Of a DNA stretch of 64,000 nucleotides, positions 24,231 through 35,214 are shown in pieces. Location: NCBI GenBank assembly GCA_934047225.1, contig OW203986.1, positions 15,503,221 to 15,567,220 of the forward strand, in the 5' to 3' direction. Source of the DNA: Ypsolopha sequella (Eukaryota; Arthropoda; Insecta; Lepidoptera; Ypsolophidae). The first letter of the stretch is position 1. Each line of letters opens with the position of its first letter. The position numbers were made by a program, and so were the translations under genes. The notes under the pieces were generated by a model that was not told where the DNA came from, searched no databases, and was given only the letters and a program-made list of their open reading frames with translations.

Positions 24231-25629
24231 GAGTTAGTAAAGAAGAATTATATTTAATCAAGAAATTTACATATTTTTTTTGTTATCTCAATAACCTTCA
24301 CGTGTTGATAGCTAATAGCCATAAATTTTCAAGTAAACAACTTTTTGTCAAATGCAAATACCATTAAAAAGAGCATATTGGCATTCAAATGGATCGAAAA
24401 ACATGCAACAACTATGTAAATGCGCACCTCAGCCTTTTACAAAATGTCAGGGTCCATTAGTGCTTGTTGTACGACACTGTAGCACTCAAAGACAGAGCTG
24501 CATTGACATCCTTTAAAAATATTTTAGTATCCACTACAAAACATGTTCCTTAAAGCTTTAGTAATAAGGTTCTAACCCGTGTAATTTCTGCGTATACCTA
24601 CCAAAGCACAATCGGTGCATTTTCCAAGCGGTGTCGTATGAAGTCTAGATGCATTGCGGCGAAGGGGGCTAAAGCGCAACGCGGGTGACGGCAGGTTTTG
24701 GAGCGAAGCCTATAACTCTGCAAACTTGCCAATACCTACCATAAAGGCCTTAATGCCATGATTATAGAGATAGTTATGGTTTGCCTAGGTGGTAGTTGGT
24801 ATAGACTAGCGGCGGACTCCTCGCGCCCCGCGCCCCTCAGCATTCCACAAGCCTGTGAGCTCCGATCATTCGCCGCGCCGGTAGAGCCTTCAAGTTGCTG
24901 TTTTGTTCGACTTTTCATATTCTAGATCACCTAAACCTTAATAAATCCGGTATTAAATAACAAGTTGGTAAAAGTTGACAGAAATTTCTAGGTGAAGCTG
25001 TATTTATGAGTTTGTTAATTAAGTTAATCTGTTTGTGATATTATAGTGTTTGATGAGTATTCATTAATATTTATAGAAATTGGATATTGATGACATTCAT
25101 GTATTCCTCACGTAAATATCAAGGTCGTAATAAAAACTATAGAATCTTATTCAACTGAAAGTAAAACCAAACTGCATGCATAATTTTAATAGAACAAGTC
25201 TGGAATTTGTCCAATTAACGCTGTTGCATAAAATAACATTAAAACAACAGTGTGGAAACTTTACAATCATTATTTTATATCAGATAAGAATTGAATTCAA
25301 TGCTACTTAAGTCTGAAAACTTTTAAGACCATTGTTTTTTTTTTTTTTCGTAAGTGGAACGTCAATAATTTACGACTTTTACAGGACCTACCTACATACA
25401 CTGGGTGTTAATGTGATAACCTTTTTCCTTCAAACAGGTTGTTCTACCCATGAATATGAACAACTTTTACTATGGGTCAACCCTGAAATCGCGAAAAAAA
25501 AATCAGCCGTTCCATAGAAAATTTAAATACCTACTCGACCAAAACATATAAAACAGCTGATTTATTTTTTGCAATTTTTGTTTCATGGTAAAGCATGGTG
25601 TTAGTGTTTTAGTTCATGTAGTTTATAAT
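24231..25629. other. No gene supported; GC-richer patch and partial fold-back MITE
   Basis: A GC-richer patch at 24785-24915 has a minus-strand ATG frame without a convincing donor and may be regulatory. At 25388-25560 'aacaacttttactatgggtc' and 'aaaatcagccgttccataga' match one half of the fold-back MITE family at 35215, 44933 and 62741. Confidence 0.4.
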
Positions 25630-25730
25630 TTAATACCATTTCCAAACTTATAAGGAGTTAACAATAATTAATTACGGACTGTAATAGGAAATAGGCCATA
25701 TGAGACAGGTAGACTAAGATATAATAGAGG

Positions 25731-26382
25731 TGTTCAGAATAAAATGTATATTTCGGAACGCATCCATCAATGGTCTATATAATTTGTCTATGGACTTGGA
25801 GCTGTCAAAAACGAGGGACGTGGACATTTGATATGGATCGTGGCCGATTTCATAAAATGTATTATTAAGGGCTTAATAGAGGGGAAATCGGTGCGGACAC
25901 CGTAAAGAACACAAGTGAATCAAGGGCTGATGATATTTTGGCGTGAAGGCCACTTTTGAGTGAATTTCCTGTGTGTGTGTGACATAACCTGTGTCCACGC
26001 GGCTTCCGACAAGTGGACTTGTTAATTACTATTTCTGGGTTCGGATGCATCCTGGGGTAGGAGGTTTGTGTTTAGATTCATCGTGGAAGGTGATCTACGT
26101 GTCACGGCACCGGAACACTTTGGACTCCGCAGCGAAAGGTCTTCGTGCGTGGACCAGCAGATGACGTCATCATACAACTGTCTGGTAGGACGTTTTATAT
26201 TATATATTAGAATATAAGATACTTGTATACTATAAATCTGGGACAGCTATGGGCCCCTGCTCCAGCTGCAAGTATCACCCTTTAGCATACAATTAGTGGT
26301 GTCTGAGCGTGGTTATGGAATCCTCGCACTAGTGACGCTGATGCCCGTCACTAGTCAGTATTACCACTTTTTATATGCTACA
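25731..26382 (+). repeat. 5' LTR of the BEL/Pao element
   Basis: Direct repeat of 30543-31194, TG...CA. It carries a (TG)n-like 'ctgtgtgtgtgtgaca' tract, TGACGTCA at about 26162 and an AT-rich 'ttatattatatattagaata' block near 26195 that could serve as core promoter. A short minus-strand frame in each LTR is incidental. Confidence 0.95.
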
Positions 26383-26387
26383 ATTTC

Positions 26388-26405
26388 TGGTAGCAGAGCG
26401 TGGTT
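26388..26405 (+). other. Putative primer-binding site
   Basis: TGGTAGCAGAGCGTGG begins five bases after the 5' LTR, the expected place for a tRNA-primed minus-strand start. The leading TGG would pair with a tRNA CCA end. The tRNA identity cannot be read from this window. Confidence 0.55.
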
Positions 26406-26851
26406 AATCCACCTAATAAACCTTTGGATTATATACATATAAACAGCGGAACTGGGCGGCCCCAGGGTCATTGAACTGTTAACATAGCTAGGCTTTTACA
26501 TGGTTGTATTATTGATATGTTATTGATGTAGCAATTACAAATTGGATTTGTTTAGTGCTTTGAGTAGTTAATTGATTACCGGAGGGTACCACATTGATGT
26601 GGTTCAGTAATATCAGTATAATTTGATAGTTTAGTACATATCAGGTGTTCTTGTACTACAATAACATAATCATATAACGGTTTATATTATAGATTGGAAA
26701 TCAACTTGTAAGCTAATATACGGTTATCTTGGCTTGAATTTATGTACTTACAAGGATGTATACAAGTGCATAGTGGAATGTGCATTCGGGTTTGTGTGTA
26801 TTGTATACACCAAATATAATTTAAATTTGATACTTAATGTTGTAATAGGTA

Positions 26852-27024
26852 GGAACCTATTTGTTTGTTTTGTATTACGGATACAGTACCTACATTGTTG
26901 TAATTGGGAATTACATTTGATAATTAAATTCTGGAATTGGGTGGGAACCTATTTGTTTGTTTGTATTACCGGGACGGTACACTACATAGTATTGTAATTG
27001 GGAAGTACATTTGCTAATTAAATT
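26852..27024 (+). repeat. Tandem duplication in the BEL leader (about 92-bp unit)
   Basis: 'ggaacctatttgtttgttt' followed later by 'attgtaattggga', 'tacatttg' and 'taattaaatt' occurs at 26852-26930 and again at 26944-27024 with modest divergence. It lies between the primer site and gag, where packaging signals usually reside. Confidence 0.75.
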
Positions 27025-27129
27025 ATATTTATAGGTAGGGTATCTATTGAGCACTGCTTCTGTATTTTGTGCCTTGTCAGGGTGTTTGCTAAATAGTTTT
27101 TATTTATACATTTCCCGGTTTGTTGCGGC

Positions 27130-28983
27130 ATGATGTCCAAGTCTTACAAGGCTGCGTTGGCGAAGGAGCTCCGTTGGTTTACAACCGTCCAGGGATTGCT
27201 TTCTCGTTCGGATCGCGACAATGCAATCCTGGAGAGAGCCGAGCGGATGCATCAGCGGCTGGCTGACGCAGAGGCGGCTGTGGCAGCACTGCAGGAAAGT
27301 GACGGGCCTATGGATAGGTATGTTACTGATTTAGCCCAGATAAAAGGGATTTATGATGCTTTAACAGAGGCGGCCTCCATGATCAAAAAGCGACAATCGG
27401 GCAGCCCGGTTGTTAGCACGCCTAGACCAATAGATGGCGCCACTGGTAAGACGCTGGTTATAAAGTCAAATAATATTGCTGATTTAAAGAGGCAAAATTC
27501 AGGAGGTCCTGTAGTTGTCACGCCTCAACCGGTAGATGGCGTGTCTGGTAGTTTGATTAGTTTAGAACTAAATAAATTTAATGGGAAAATTCAAGAATGG
27601 GTTTCTTTTAAAAATATGTTTACGTCATTAATAAATTCTAGGGTAGATTTATCAAAGGGGCAAAAGATGGCATATTTGATGTCAACATTGGAGGGCGAAG
27701 CAAGGTCGCTCATCCAGCACCTCAGGGTGGAGGATGATCATTATGATACAGCGTGGGGCTTATTAAATGATAGGTATCAGAACTTGCGCTTACTGGCGGA
27801 TGCGCATGCGTCTCAATTGTTGACGTTACCTAGGGTAACTGACCGGGCCCAACTAAGGTTGCAGTTGCTGACCCCGGTCACTGTGGCGTGTAATGCCCTT
27901 AGAACATTAGGTTTACCGGTGGACGAGTGGTCGTTTTTACTCGTTCACATTATTTTAGGTAGGTTGCCTAATGATGTGAGGTCACGTTTTGAGCGGGTGT
28001 CCGCAGGAAAAGATGGCAGCACTGTGCCAAAATTTACGGAATTATTAACGTTTCTTGAATATGAAGCTAGGGTAGCAGAAACATCACAACCGGACTTGGC
28101 GCCATCTGGGGCGCAATCATTTTCGTCTGCTGGCTCATCGGAATGTGGGGAGCCCAGACAACTGCAGCAGTCGCGGGGACGCGATATTGCGCGTTTGGCG
28201 GGGGTCGCCGTGGTCGAGAGGTCATCGACCTGTTTACAGTGTGGCCATACGGGGCATGACCTGCTGAGATGTCAGCAGTGGCGAAACCTGCACGTCACCG
28301 AGCGGCGACGCATGGTGAAGCGTAAGAGCCTATGTTTCGGTTGCTTGGGCAATCACTTCGAACGTGATTGTCCCGAGCCACGACGTTGCAGTGAGTGTGA
28401 GGGGCCTCACCATTTATTGTTGTGTGCCAACAGATCTGAAGCGGCTTCACCGGTCCCGCAGCGACGGAGCCCTACGGGCGGGGGTGCTTCAGGGAGAACT
28501 CCCCCCCCCTTGGACAACGGGGGTGCGTCAGGGAGAACTTCCCCCCCCTCGGTCCAGGGAAGGCATGCTGTCGGGCAGAGCTCCCCTCCGTCGGAACGGA
28601 GGACTGCGGCGCGAGGCGCGCCCCCTCACCGGGAGGTTAGTTATGTATCTGCGCGTGGACCCGTAGGGGGCTTGCCTACGGGCTATCACACATATGGCCA
28701 TGTAGTGAATTGGGCCCCTACGGGCGGGGGCCAATTGGAGTTGGCAAGGGCTAGGCCCCCCCTCCCCGCGCCGGTTTCGGTGCCAGCTGGCATGGAGCAC
28801 CGTGTTAAGACGGAGTCACGGGGTTACTCACCGCCGTACCGTGAGTACCCGCGGTTAGAGTACCACCCGCCGTACTCAGGGAGAGTTGGAGGCTACGCTC
28901 CCCCCATGGTTGGGATGTGCACACACCAGCCATATTACTGCCAGTGGACTGGTCCTGCACTCCACAGGTGGGGTAGCCTGTAA
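27130..28983 (+). CDS. gag: BEL/Pao Gag polyprotein (617 aa)
   Basis: Gag forms the retrotransposon's cytoplasmic particle and packages its RNA. The N-terminal ~110 residues look helical and charged. Residues about 145-310 form the DUF1759-type core of BEL/Pao Gag (KFNGKIQEWVSFKNMF, LEGEARSLIQHL). Three zinc knuckles follow: CLQCGHTGHDLLRC from residue 368, CFGCLGNHFERDC from 402 and CSECEGPHHLLLC from 420. The C-terminal ~180 residues are rich in Gly, Pro and Arg, with a repeated GGASGRT unit, and may bind nucleic acid. The start is the first of two adjacent ATGs after the leader; the stop is TAA. The frame is complete without internal stops, unlike the pol region just downstream. It is probably functional as a structural protein; protease is not intact in this copy. 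Confidence 0.9.
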   Translation: MMSKSYKAALAKELRWFTTVQGLLSRSDRDNAILERAERMHQRLADAEAAVAALQESDGPMDRYVTDLAQIKGIYDALTEAASMIKKRQSGSPVVSTPRPIDGATGKTLVIKSNNIADLKRQNSGGPVVVTPQPVDGVSGSLISLELNKFNGKIQEWVSFKNMFTSLINSRVDLSKGQKMAYLMSTLEGEARSLIQHLRVEDDHYDTAWGLLNDRYQNLRLLADAHASQLLTLPRVTDRAQLRLQLLTPVTVACNALRTLGLPVDEWSFLLVHIILGRLPNDVRSRFERVSAGKDGSTVPKFTELLTFLEYEARVAETSQPDLAPSGAQSFSSAGSSECGEPRQLQQSRGRDIARLAGVAVVERSSTCLQCGHTGHDLLRCQQWRNLHVTERRRMVKRKSLCFGCLGNHFERDCPEPRRCSECEGPHHLLLCANRSEAASPVPQRRSPTGGGASGRTPPPLDNGGASGRTSPPSVQGRHAVGQSSPPSERRTAARGAPPHREVSYVSARGPVGGLPTGYHTYGHVVNWAPTGGGQLELARARPPLPAPVSVPAGMEHRVKTESRGYSPPYREYPRLEYHPPYSGRVGGYAPPMVGMCTHQPYYCQWTGPALHRWGSL

Positions 28984-29040
28984 CTAGCTTGTTCAAGCCA
29001 TGAGTACGGAACCGCGGACGGTTCTGTTGCCTACCGCGAT

Positions 29041-30340
29041 GGCTCGCGTCTAGGGCCCCAGGGGGGATTGAGTTAGGGTATGGGCCCTCCTCGACTTGGA
29101 AAGTCAAGTGGCGCACCGATTAGTTTTGAACCTGGAAGTTTCGTCGGTGCCGCTCCTAGGTATTGATGGACTGGAGTTGAATCAGCGGCTGCAGCCATGG
29201 TTATAGACAATATTGTCGGCTGGCAGCCTTCTTTGGACCTTCCTCCGTCCATAATCTCATGCACGTCAGGTCTGCATCTGGCAGACCCACGTTTTGTCAT
29301 CCGGCCCCAGTCGATGTTTTCCTGGGCGCGGATTTGTTAGGATGGATCCTATTTGGTTTTTAAAAAGGACTCTGGGTTCTTCTTCATTGGTGGAGGTATC
29401 CACAATTTTGGATATTCGATATTTGATTCGATACTTGGATTATTATGTTCGAACTTAGGAAATGTTTTTCAAATGAACATATACTGTTTGCAGATTTGGA
29501 GGATCCCAATATGATGGTGGTATTATGTTGGAATACCAACCAGTCAATGATATTCATATATTTTGTCCCCAGCCGTGAGTGCAGAGGAGCGTTGGAGCGC
29601 ATTGGTACACGGTACGTGTACTTCAGGCGGACTTCATCAAGTTTAGACTTCGAGTTCTGCGCGAGGATCACGCCAGGCTGAAGTGAGCGGTTGCTCGTTT
29701 GAATCCTTTCACGGATTATGAAGGACTTCTGCGTTTTGGAGGCTGATTTTGGAGAGCTGACCTGCCATACAGAAGTCTTCATCCTTTGGTTCTACCCAAG
29801 ACGGACCTTTGGTAAATCTGTTGGTGTCGGATTGACACATACGTAAAGCGCACGGGGGTTTTTAGCAATCGCAACGCTCGGGTTGTGAAAGCATACCTTG
29901 TGTATTTGTGTGCTTGGCCACCAAGGCCGTTCACTTGGCAGTGGTATCAGCTTTGACTACGGAGGCCTTCGTCGCCGCGTTGGATCGTTTCGTGTCGCGT
30001 AAGGATTTACCTTCACTTATTCGCTCCGACAATGGCACAATCTACAAAGGTACTGCTAATGATATTGTTATTTTTTGTTTTGTAAATAACTATGCTAGTT
30101 TAAGTTAAATCTTCGCCCGGAAAGGGGTAACTTGGCGGTACAGTCCCCCAAATTGCCCTCACTGGGGAGGGAATTTTTTGAAGCTGCCGTCAAGTCGGCG
30201 AAGACCCACCTCCGCTGCGTTATTGGGGAAACTGTCCTAATTTTTGAGGAGCTTACCACTGTATATTGTAAAGTGGAAGCGGTCCTCAACTCTCGTCCTC
30301 TCTGTGGTCAGACAGGACTGAGCATCCTAGGGAAGGAAAT
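29041..30340 (+). pseudogene. pol: Collapsed BEL/Pao pol region (protease and integrase scraps)
   Basis: Short pieces in three frames keep pol order. An A17-protease-like stretch with VPLLGIDGLELN and QPWL lies near 29140-29200. An integrase zinc-binding segment with DYEGLLRFGG, WRADLPY and HPLVLPKTD lies near 29715-29810. Integrase core pieces are KAVHLAVVSALTTEAF and RSDNGTIYKG (29925-30055), then EAAVKSAKTHLRCVIGE and KVEAVLNSRPLCG (30175-30310). DNGT and the Glu of EAAVKSAK correspond to two of the catalytic acids. No recognisable reverse-transcriptase palm survives in the roughly 1.3 kb, whereas a full BEL pol is several kilobases. Stops and frame changes exclude function. Confidence 0.8.
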
Positions 30341-30542
30341 TTAATTCTTTGGAAGGATATGAACTTGCTATCCTTGTTTTGGCGCCGGGGCCGTATATTA
30401 AAGTTGTTTTGGCGGAGACGGAACTCCACGCGTCGCAGAGGTGTTGGTCGAAGGTTCGATTTTGTGACGAGCCATGACAACTCTCTCCCGTCTCCCGGTT
30501 GTATGAGCTAGTGGACTGATTGCTCAGCCCAGAGCGGGGCAC

Positions 30543-31194
30543 TGTTCAGAATAAAATGTATATTTCGGAACGCATCCATCAATGGTCTATATAATTTGTC
30601 TATGGACTTGGAGCTGTCAAAAACGAGGGACGTGGACATTTGATATGGATCGTGGCCGATTTCATAAAATGTATTATTAAGGGCTTAATAGAGGGGAAAT
30701 CGGTGCGGACACCGTAAAGAACACAAGTGAATCAAGGGCTGATGATATTTTGGCGTGAAGGCCACTTTTGAGTGAATTTCCTGTGTGTGTGTGACATAAC
30801 CTGTGTCCACGCGGCTTCCGACAAGTGGACTTGTTAATTACTATTTCTGGGTTCGGATGCATCCTGGGGTAGGAGGTTTGTGTTTAGATTCATCGTGGAA
30901 GGTGATCTACGTGTCACGGCACCGGAACACTTTGGACTCCGCAGCGAAAGGTCTTCGTGCGTGGACCAGCAGATGACGTCATCATACAACTGTCTGGTAG
31001 GACGTTTTATATTATATATTAGAATATAAGATACTTGTATACTATAAATCTGGGACAGCTATGGGCCCCTGCTCCAGCTGCAAGTATCACCCTTTAGCAT
31101 ACAATTAGTGGTGTCTGAGCGTGGTTATGGAATCCTCGCACTAGTGACGCTGATGCCCGTCACTAGTCAGTATTACCACTTTTTATATGCTACA
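30543..31194 (+). repeat. 3' LTR of the BEL/Pao element
   Basis: Direct repeat of 25731-26382; I found no mismatch on line-by-line reading. A short purine run (agagcgggg) just upstream could be the polypurine tract but is weak. Confidence 0.95.
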
Positions 31195-31205
31195 AGAGGT
31201 ATATA

Positions 31206-31552
31206 TTTTTTCAATGCATGTGCTCGTAAAGGCCCACTTTTTATGCATCAAAACCGAACAGAAAGTCGATTATTTTGCCCTAGGGCTTTATAATTATTAT
31301 TATTTTTTAATTTGTTTGCAATGGTTGGCTAACCTGCAGCCTTTTTTGTGTACCATAGATGTTATACTTTTTTTCCCACTGTTTAACGGCTCTGGATACA
31401 ATCCTTTTGAGCCAATCATAACTTAAAGTTCACAAGATTATATTTGTTTTCATTTCCTCACACTATGCATTGAAAAACGTAGTATGATACGCTCGTGTTT
31501 TAAATCGTCCTCGTAATTTATTCCTTTGCGCCCTTGTAGCATAAACTACTAT
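31206..31552 (+). repeat. Dispersed repeat R-C, copy 1 (internally deleted)
   Basis: Starts 'ttttttcaatgcatgtgctc' and ends 'tagcataaactactat', as do copies at 38496 and 47175. Around 31487 about 57 bp present in the others is missing, removing one arm of their 3'-terminal palindrome. It is inserted in the LINE 3' UTR 11 bp beyond the BEL element. Confidence 0.8.
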
Positions 31553-32020
31553 TTTCCACTACCGTAAATTCCTGCTGTCTTGTATATTCTTATAACCTTA
31601 ACTAAAGTATATATAAGTACATTGTATAGTATAAGTTTTAATTTGTAACAGAACTGATAAAAAAAGAATGGGCGGAGTTAGGCATGTATTTATACATGTA
31701 ACCTATTAGTGTGTAGTGTAAAATTATAGATTTTACCTTTCATTTGAATCCTATTATATACCTATACAGTGCTTCATAAATTAAATATACTTAACTTACT
31801 TTTAATTTAGTTCATGCACGTTTATTATTATATTAATTATATTTTTTAAATAGTATACTTAATATACTTGTAAAAAGTATATTATGTACTATACCTACTT
31901 AACAAAATAAACTATTTGAATTTCAATTTCAATTTCAGACCATGGTTTGATAAATTATAACTTCATAATTACTTTTAAGGCTAGACGGTAACTTTTAACC
32001 GTGATTTCGTCTCCTAGCTG

Positions 32021-32436
32021 GCAATACGTAAAAGTTTTAGCGTCCCTGTTACTCCATATGCGAAAAAAACCTCAGTACGAGTGGGATGGATTCGTGGAAA
32101 AGTAGCAAAATGTCGGTTTTTTATTAATATAAAATTTACTAAGCTATTTTGTCAAAAAGATTTTCAAGGAGACTTTAGAAAAACATAATATCCACATTTT
32201 GAATGCAATTTCACAATAAAATTAGTTAGGATTTCAGAATTATAGGAAAACATAAAACAATTTAGAGGTCTTTTCGGAAATAAATTCTATCGAGAAAATT
32301 TCATCCAATCGCGTTTTTTTTTTTCAGTGATAATCTTAATCAAATACTCAATAAACATTTACCCAAAAATTAAATACGTAGATGCCGTTATAGTGGAGTA
32401 AATGGTTTCGAAATAACCCCTTTTTTTTGTATCGCC
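32021..32436 (-). mobile_element. piggyBac-type MITE of the 17006/48723 family, inverted
   Basis: Reads, in reverse sense, through 'ttttagcgtccctgttactc', 'gattcgtggaaaagtagcaa' and 'tttcatccaatcgcg', ending TATCGCC followed by TTAA at 32437-32440. The left terminus is degraded and lacks TTAA. Confidence 0.65.
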
Positions 32437-32541
32437 TTAAAACGTTTTATTGCTTGGCGACAAGTATCCAAACTACTGCATTTTTCAAATTTTTATGAAC
32501 TACCAAGGATTCAATATATTTTCAAATAAGAAATTTTTTAA

Positions 32542-32720
32542 GAGCGGTATTGCAGCCGGATTGTGAAAAACCCGCCTTTTTCTAATTAATCGAAACAGAA
32601 CACATAAATTCAAAATTCACTCAATAGTTATTCAACAAAACCCTATTATTACCTATGTATTGTGTATGCTGCCATCGCAAAGTTTCCAGAAGTTTCTGTA
32701 AATTTTAATTTAAAAAAATT
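32542..32720 (+). mobile_element. Half copy of the 15277 piggyBac-type MITE
   Basis: TTAA (32538-32541) is followed by GAGCGGTATTGCAGCCGG and about 100 bp matching the left arm at 15277, then by 'tgtgtatgctgccat' from the centre. The right arm is missing; the end is approximate. Confidence 0.7.
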
Positions 32721-32955
32721 TTAATTAAAGAAATTTTGAAATCTTAAGGAAAATCTTTGTGAAAATGGGACCTTTCGGAGCTCAACATACAAGATTTCAG
32801 AGCACTTTGTTGAATGTTTGAAACATGTTGATTACCCGAAATTTTAAGACGGATATGAAGTATAGGTAAGGAGATAGATAAAGTTATTTTAATTTTTATT
32901 ACATTTTATGCATTAATGTACAAATGAGACGCGAAATTATATTACTTTAATTTTT

Positions 32956-33197
32956 GAAAAGTGTCGGCTGTAAAAAGATATTACGAATCTTATCATGGAA
33001 ATAGATGGCATTTTGAACGGGCTGTTTTTGAAGATTAAATTTTAGTTATCAAACTGATAATAAAAACAAAATTTAATAGGTAGACGTAAATTTTCAAATC
33101 AACTTTCAAACAAAAAACATTCATTGAAATAGCTATTGAATTACAGGAATAACGAACTCATGAACTTGTGAAAATTTTGGCAATTTCATAGGTAAGG
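32956..33197 (-). repeat. Dispersed repeat R-D, copy 1
   Basis: The reverse complement matches 39516-39760 over about 240 bp, with landmarks 'tgtaattcaatagctatttc' and 'tttccatgataagattcgta'. No inverted ends were resolved. Confidence 0.7.
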
Positions 33198-34097
33198 ACC
33201 CAATATAATCGACCATTGAGAGGGTCAAAATACCGCTTTCAAATGTGTATTTTGTTTTTGTTAATATTTATTAAAAGTATCTCTTAAGTTATTATAATGT
33301 ATCAAATCAAACCATGGGCTTAGACAAAGAGTACATTATTTATATGTCTTAGAATAAAATGATTGGCATTTGTCCGATTATTACAATAATACTTAATAAT
33401 ATTACAATATACAATATAACAATATAACTTTATAATATTACAATATAACTTTTTTTTTTTATTTAATCTTATATTATGTATAGGTCCTGAAAAAGTTGTT
33501 TTCTGGCGTCATTTGCCTGATGACGACCCTACTGAAGGGGTCCAAATACAGCTTCGAATTGTGTATTTTTTGTTTTGTATACATATACAGGTTGGAAAAA
33601 ATTTAAGGGCCCTGGTTGGGAACTACCTTAAATCCTTTAGTTAGCTTATTTTACTGAAAAAAAACATTCCTTTATTTTTTAAAAGAAACAAAACTGCATT
33701 CAAAGATCTTCTAAAATTCGCTTGTCTCACCCAGGAATAGAACCAACTTAAAATTAAAAAAGTACACCCACGCTATTTTATTGTACGAATCGGTAGGATT
33801 ATTGTTCAGAATAAAAATTGTCTGATATGGTATGTTTAAAAATCATTGAAAAAATATATATTATTAGTTAAACTATTTAAAACAACTTTATTTAAGGAAA
33901 TCATTCTCGCGTACAAGAAACAGCATGAAAATATTGTTCAAAGTCAAGCTGTTTTGAGACTAAAATTTAATAAAATTGATTATTTCTTTGAAACCACCAA
34001 TGGTACGAGTATTTATATGGTTCTTGCACTAAAATACAAGGAAAATATTTCTTAGAAAAATTATTTAATGGAATTTTTTTTTCGTCCATCGCGTCCG
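33198..34097. other. AT-rich, no gene recognised
   Basis: Contains low-complexity ATA/AATAT runs at 33370-33470. A unique-looking segment at 33480-33600 includes 'gatgacgaccctactgaagg', of unknown identity. Confidence 0.35.
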
Positions 34098-34223
34098 TGT
34101 GATGTATACTATTTTATCCTATTTTGCGCTACCCGGAGACCCAGCGACGCGACGTCGTAATGCAGTGCGCGCTGATATGAACGTTACTTCAATATAGTTT
34201 CTGTCGATATTTGTACCGACACA
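34098..34223 (+). repeat. Dispersed repeat R-A, copy 2
   Basis: Same ordered motifs as 12241-12374 ('tattttgcgctacccggaga', 'gatatgaacgttac', 'gatatttgtaccgacaca'). Confidence 0.65.
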
Positions 34224-34405
34224 GGTCGACTCAAGGTCGTTGGCGGCTACCTGCCCCTTTGGCAGGGATCGCTAAACTGATCCTCGGGCTGAAGTAAGCT
34301 TCAGCCCTTGGGCCACCAGAGGCGTCGAACGGCCACGACATTCCAGTTATCCTATAGTTTGACATACAATTTTTTAATTTTTTTTACTTGGCTAATATTT
34401 GAAAT

Positions 34406-34770
34406 ACAGTACTCTCTCGCTAGTCCGCCGCTTGATAATCCGACAACTACTATAATCCGCCCATTTTTTGCAAGTCGATGTCTCTCTGTAATAATCATGT
34501 TATTACGAAGATTTATTCTGGTAAAAAACAAGCCAAATTAGAGCAGTATTTTTCAAAACCTGAGTAATCAGTTAATGTGTCAGTTCATTTTTAAATTTTA
34601 ACACAAATTTATAGGTACGTATGTATTTACCTTCATAAGTACTAATACAAAATTACTATGTTTTTTTGTTGTTTTCTTCAATTTGATGTTCCTGTACATT
34701 ATAATCCGCCGTTTTCGGTAATCCGCCGGTAGTCCGGATTTTTTGGTGGCGGATTAGCGAGAGAGTACTG
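34406..34770. mobile_element. pogo/Tigger-like MITE with TA target duplication
   Basis: Perfect termini CAGTACTCTCTCGCTA and TAGCGAGAGAGTACTG, flanked by TA at 34404-34405 and 34771-34772. Subterminal 'tccgccg'-type motifs repeat in inverted orientation on the two sides. The CAGT start and TA duplication suggest the pogo branch of Tc1/mariner. The interior (365 bp total) is non-coding. Confidence 0.85.
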
Positions 34771-35214
34771 TACACCAGCCCTAAGGAACCAATTTTAGAA
34801 ACTTCTTATTGATCATACGCCGTTATGTATTGACCAATTAGAATATGGTTTTTGTTTTTTACTCACTATAAATAATGCAACCTATACCTACCTAAATAGC
34901 AAGGAGGTTTTCCTAGGTAAGAAGGAAGCAACTTGAATTCCGTTCGTGACTGCAGGTCCGTTAAAACATTTGTTAGGTAGAATCTGATTGCATGTAATCA
35001 GATGAACCATTTATTTACGTTTGCAATTTCCTTTCTAGTAATAAACTGTTTCTACAAGAACCTATCCTATCACAACAAGCTTCCCACACGGTTTCACCGT
35101 TTTTACGGTGTTACTTGAGAGTTTTGTTAGCCTTATGAGGAAAACTGGATGTTGAAAATAATATTAGAATAATTGTTTATTTCAACGTTGGCATAAAATA
35201 AATGAACTTGTATT
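34771..35214. other. No gene recognised
   Basis: AT-rich, with a small perfect-looking hairpin near 35083-35114 ('cacggtttcaccgtttttac'). Confidence 0.35.

Larger units (their letters stand above)
25731..31194 (+). mobile_element. BEL/Pao LTR retrotransposon, young, non-autonomous (intact gag, collapsed pol)
   Basis: Two 652-bp direct repeats, read side by side without a difference, bound the element. They start TG and end CA, and AGAGG is duplicated at 25726-25730 and 31195-31199. The 4160-bp interior has a primer-binding site, a duplicated leader, one long gag frame and a short pol relic. Family assignment rests on the DUF1759-type gag core, triple zinc knuckle and BEL-type integrase fragments. 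No env-like frame is seen. Apparently identical LTRs indicate recent insertion, yet pol is shrunken and frame-broken, so this copy must have been mobilised by proteins supplied in trans. Confidence 0.93.
25630..31940 (+). mobile_element. LINE 3' UTR, split by two later insertions
   Basis: Sequence at 25630-25730 and again at 31556-31940 matches, in order and on the plus strand, the 3' UTR of the LINE at 20041-20700. Landmarks are 'ggccatatgagacaggtaga' left of the BEL element, then 'aaattcctgctgtcttgtat' and 'gaatgggcggagttaggcat' right of it, ending 'ttgaatttcaatttcaattt'. The BEL element (25731-31194) and a dispersed repeat (31206-31552) sit inside, so the LINE copy is the oldest of the three. 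Confidence 0.7.

Noticed and set aside
24736..24918. Minus-strand 60-codon frame in a GC-richer patch
   Set aside because: No donor at its end and no domain; the patch may be regulatory.
25865..26050. Same 61-codon minus frame in both BEL LTRs (also 30677-30862)
   Set aside because: It is duplicated only because the LTRs match; antisense LTR frame with no domain.
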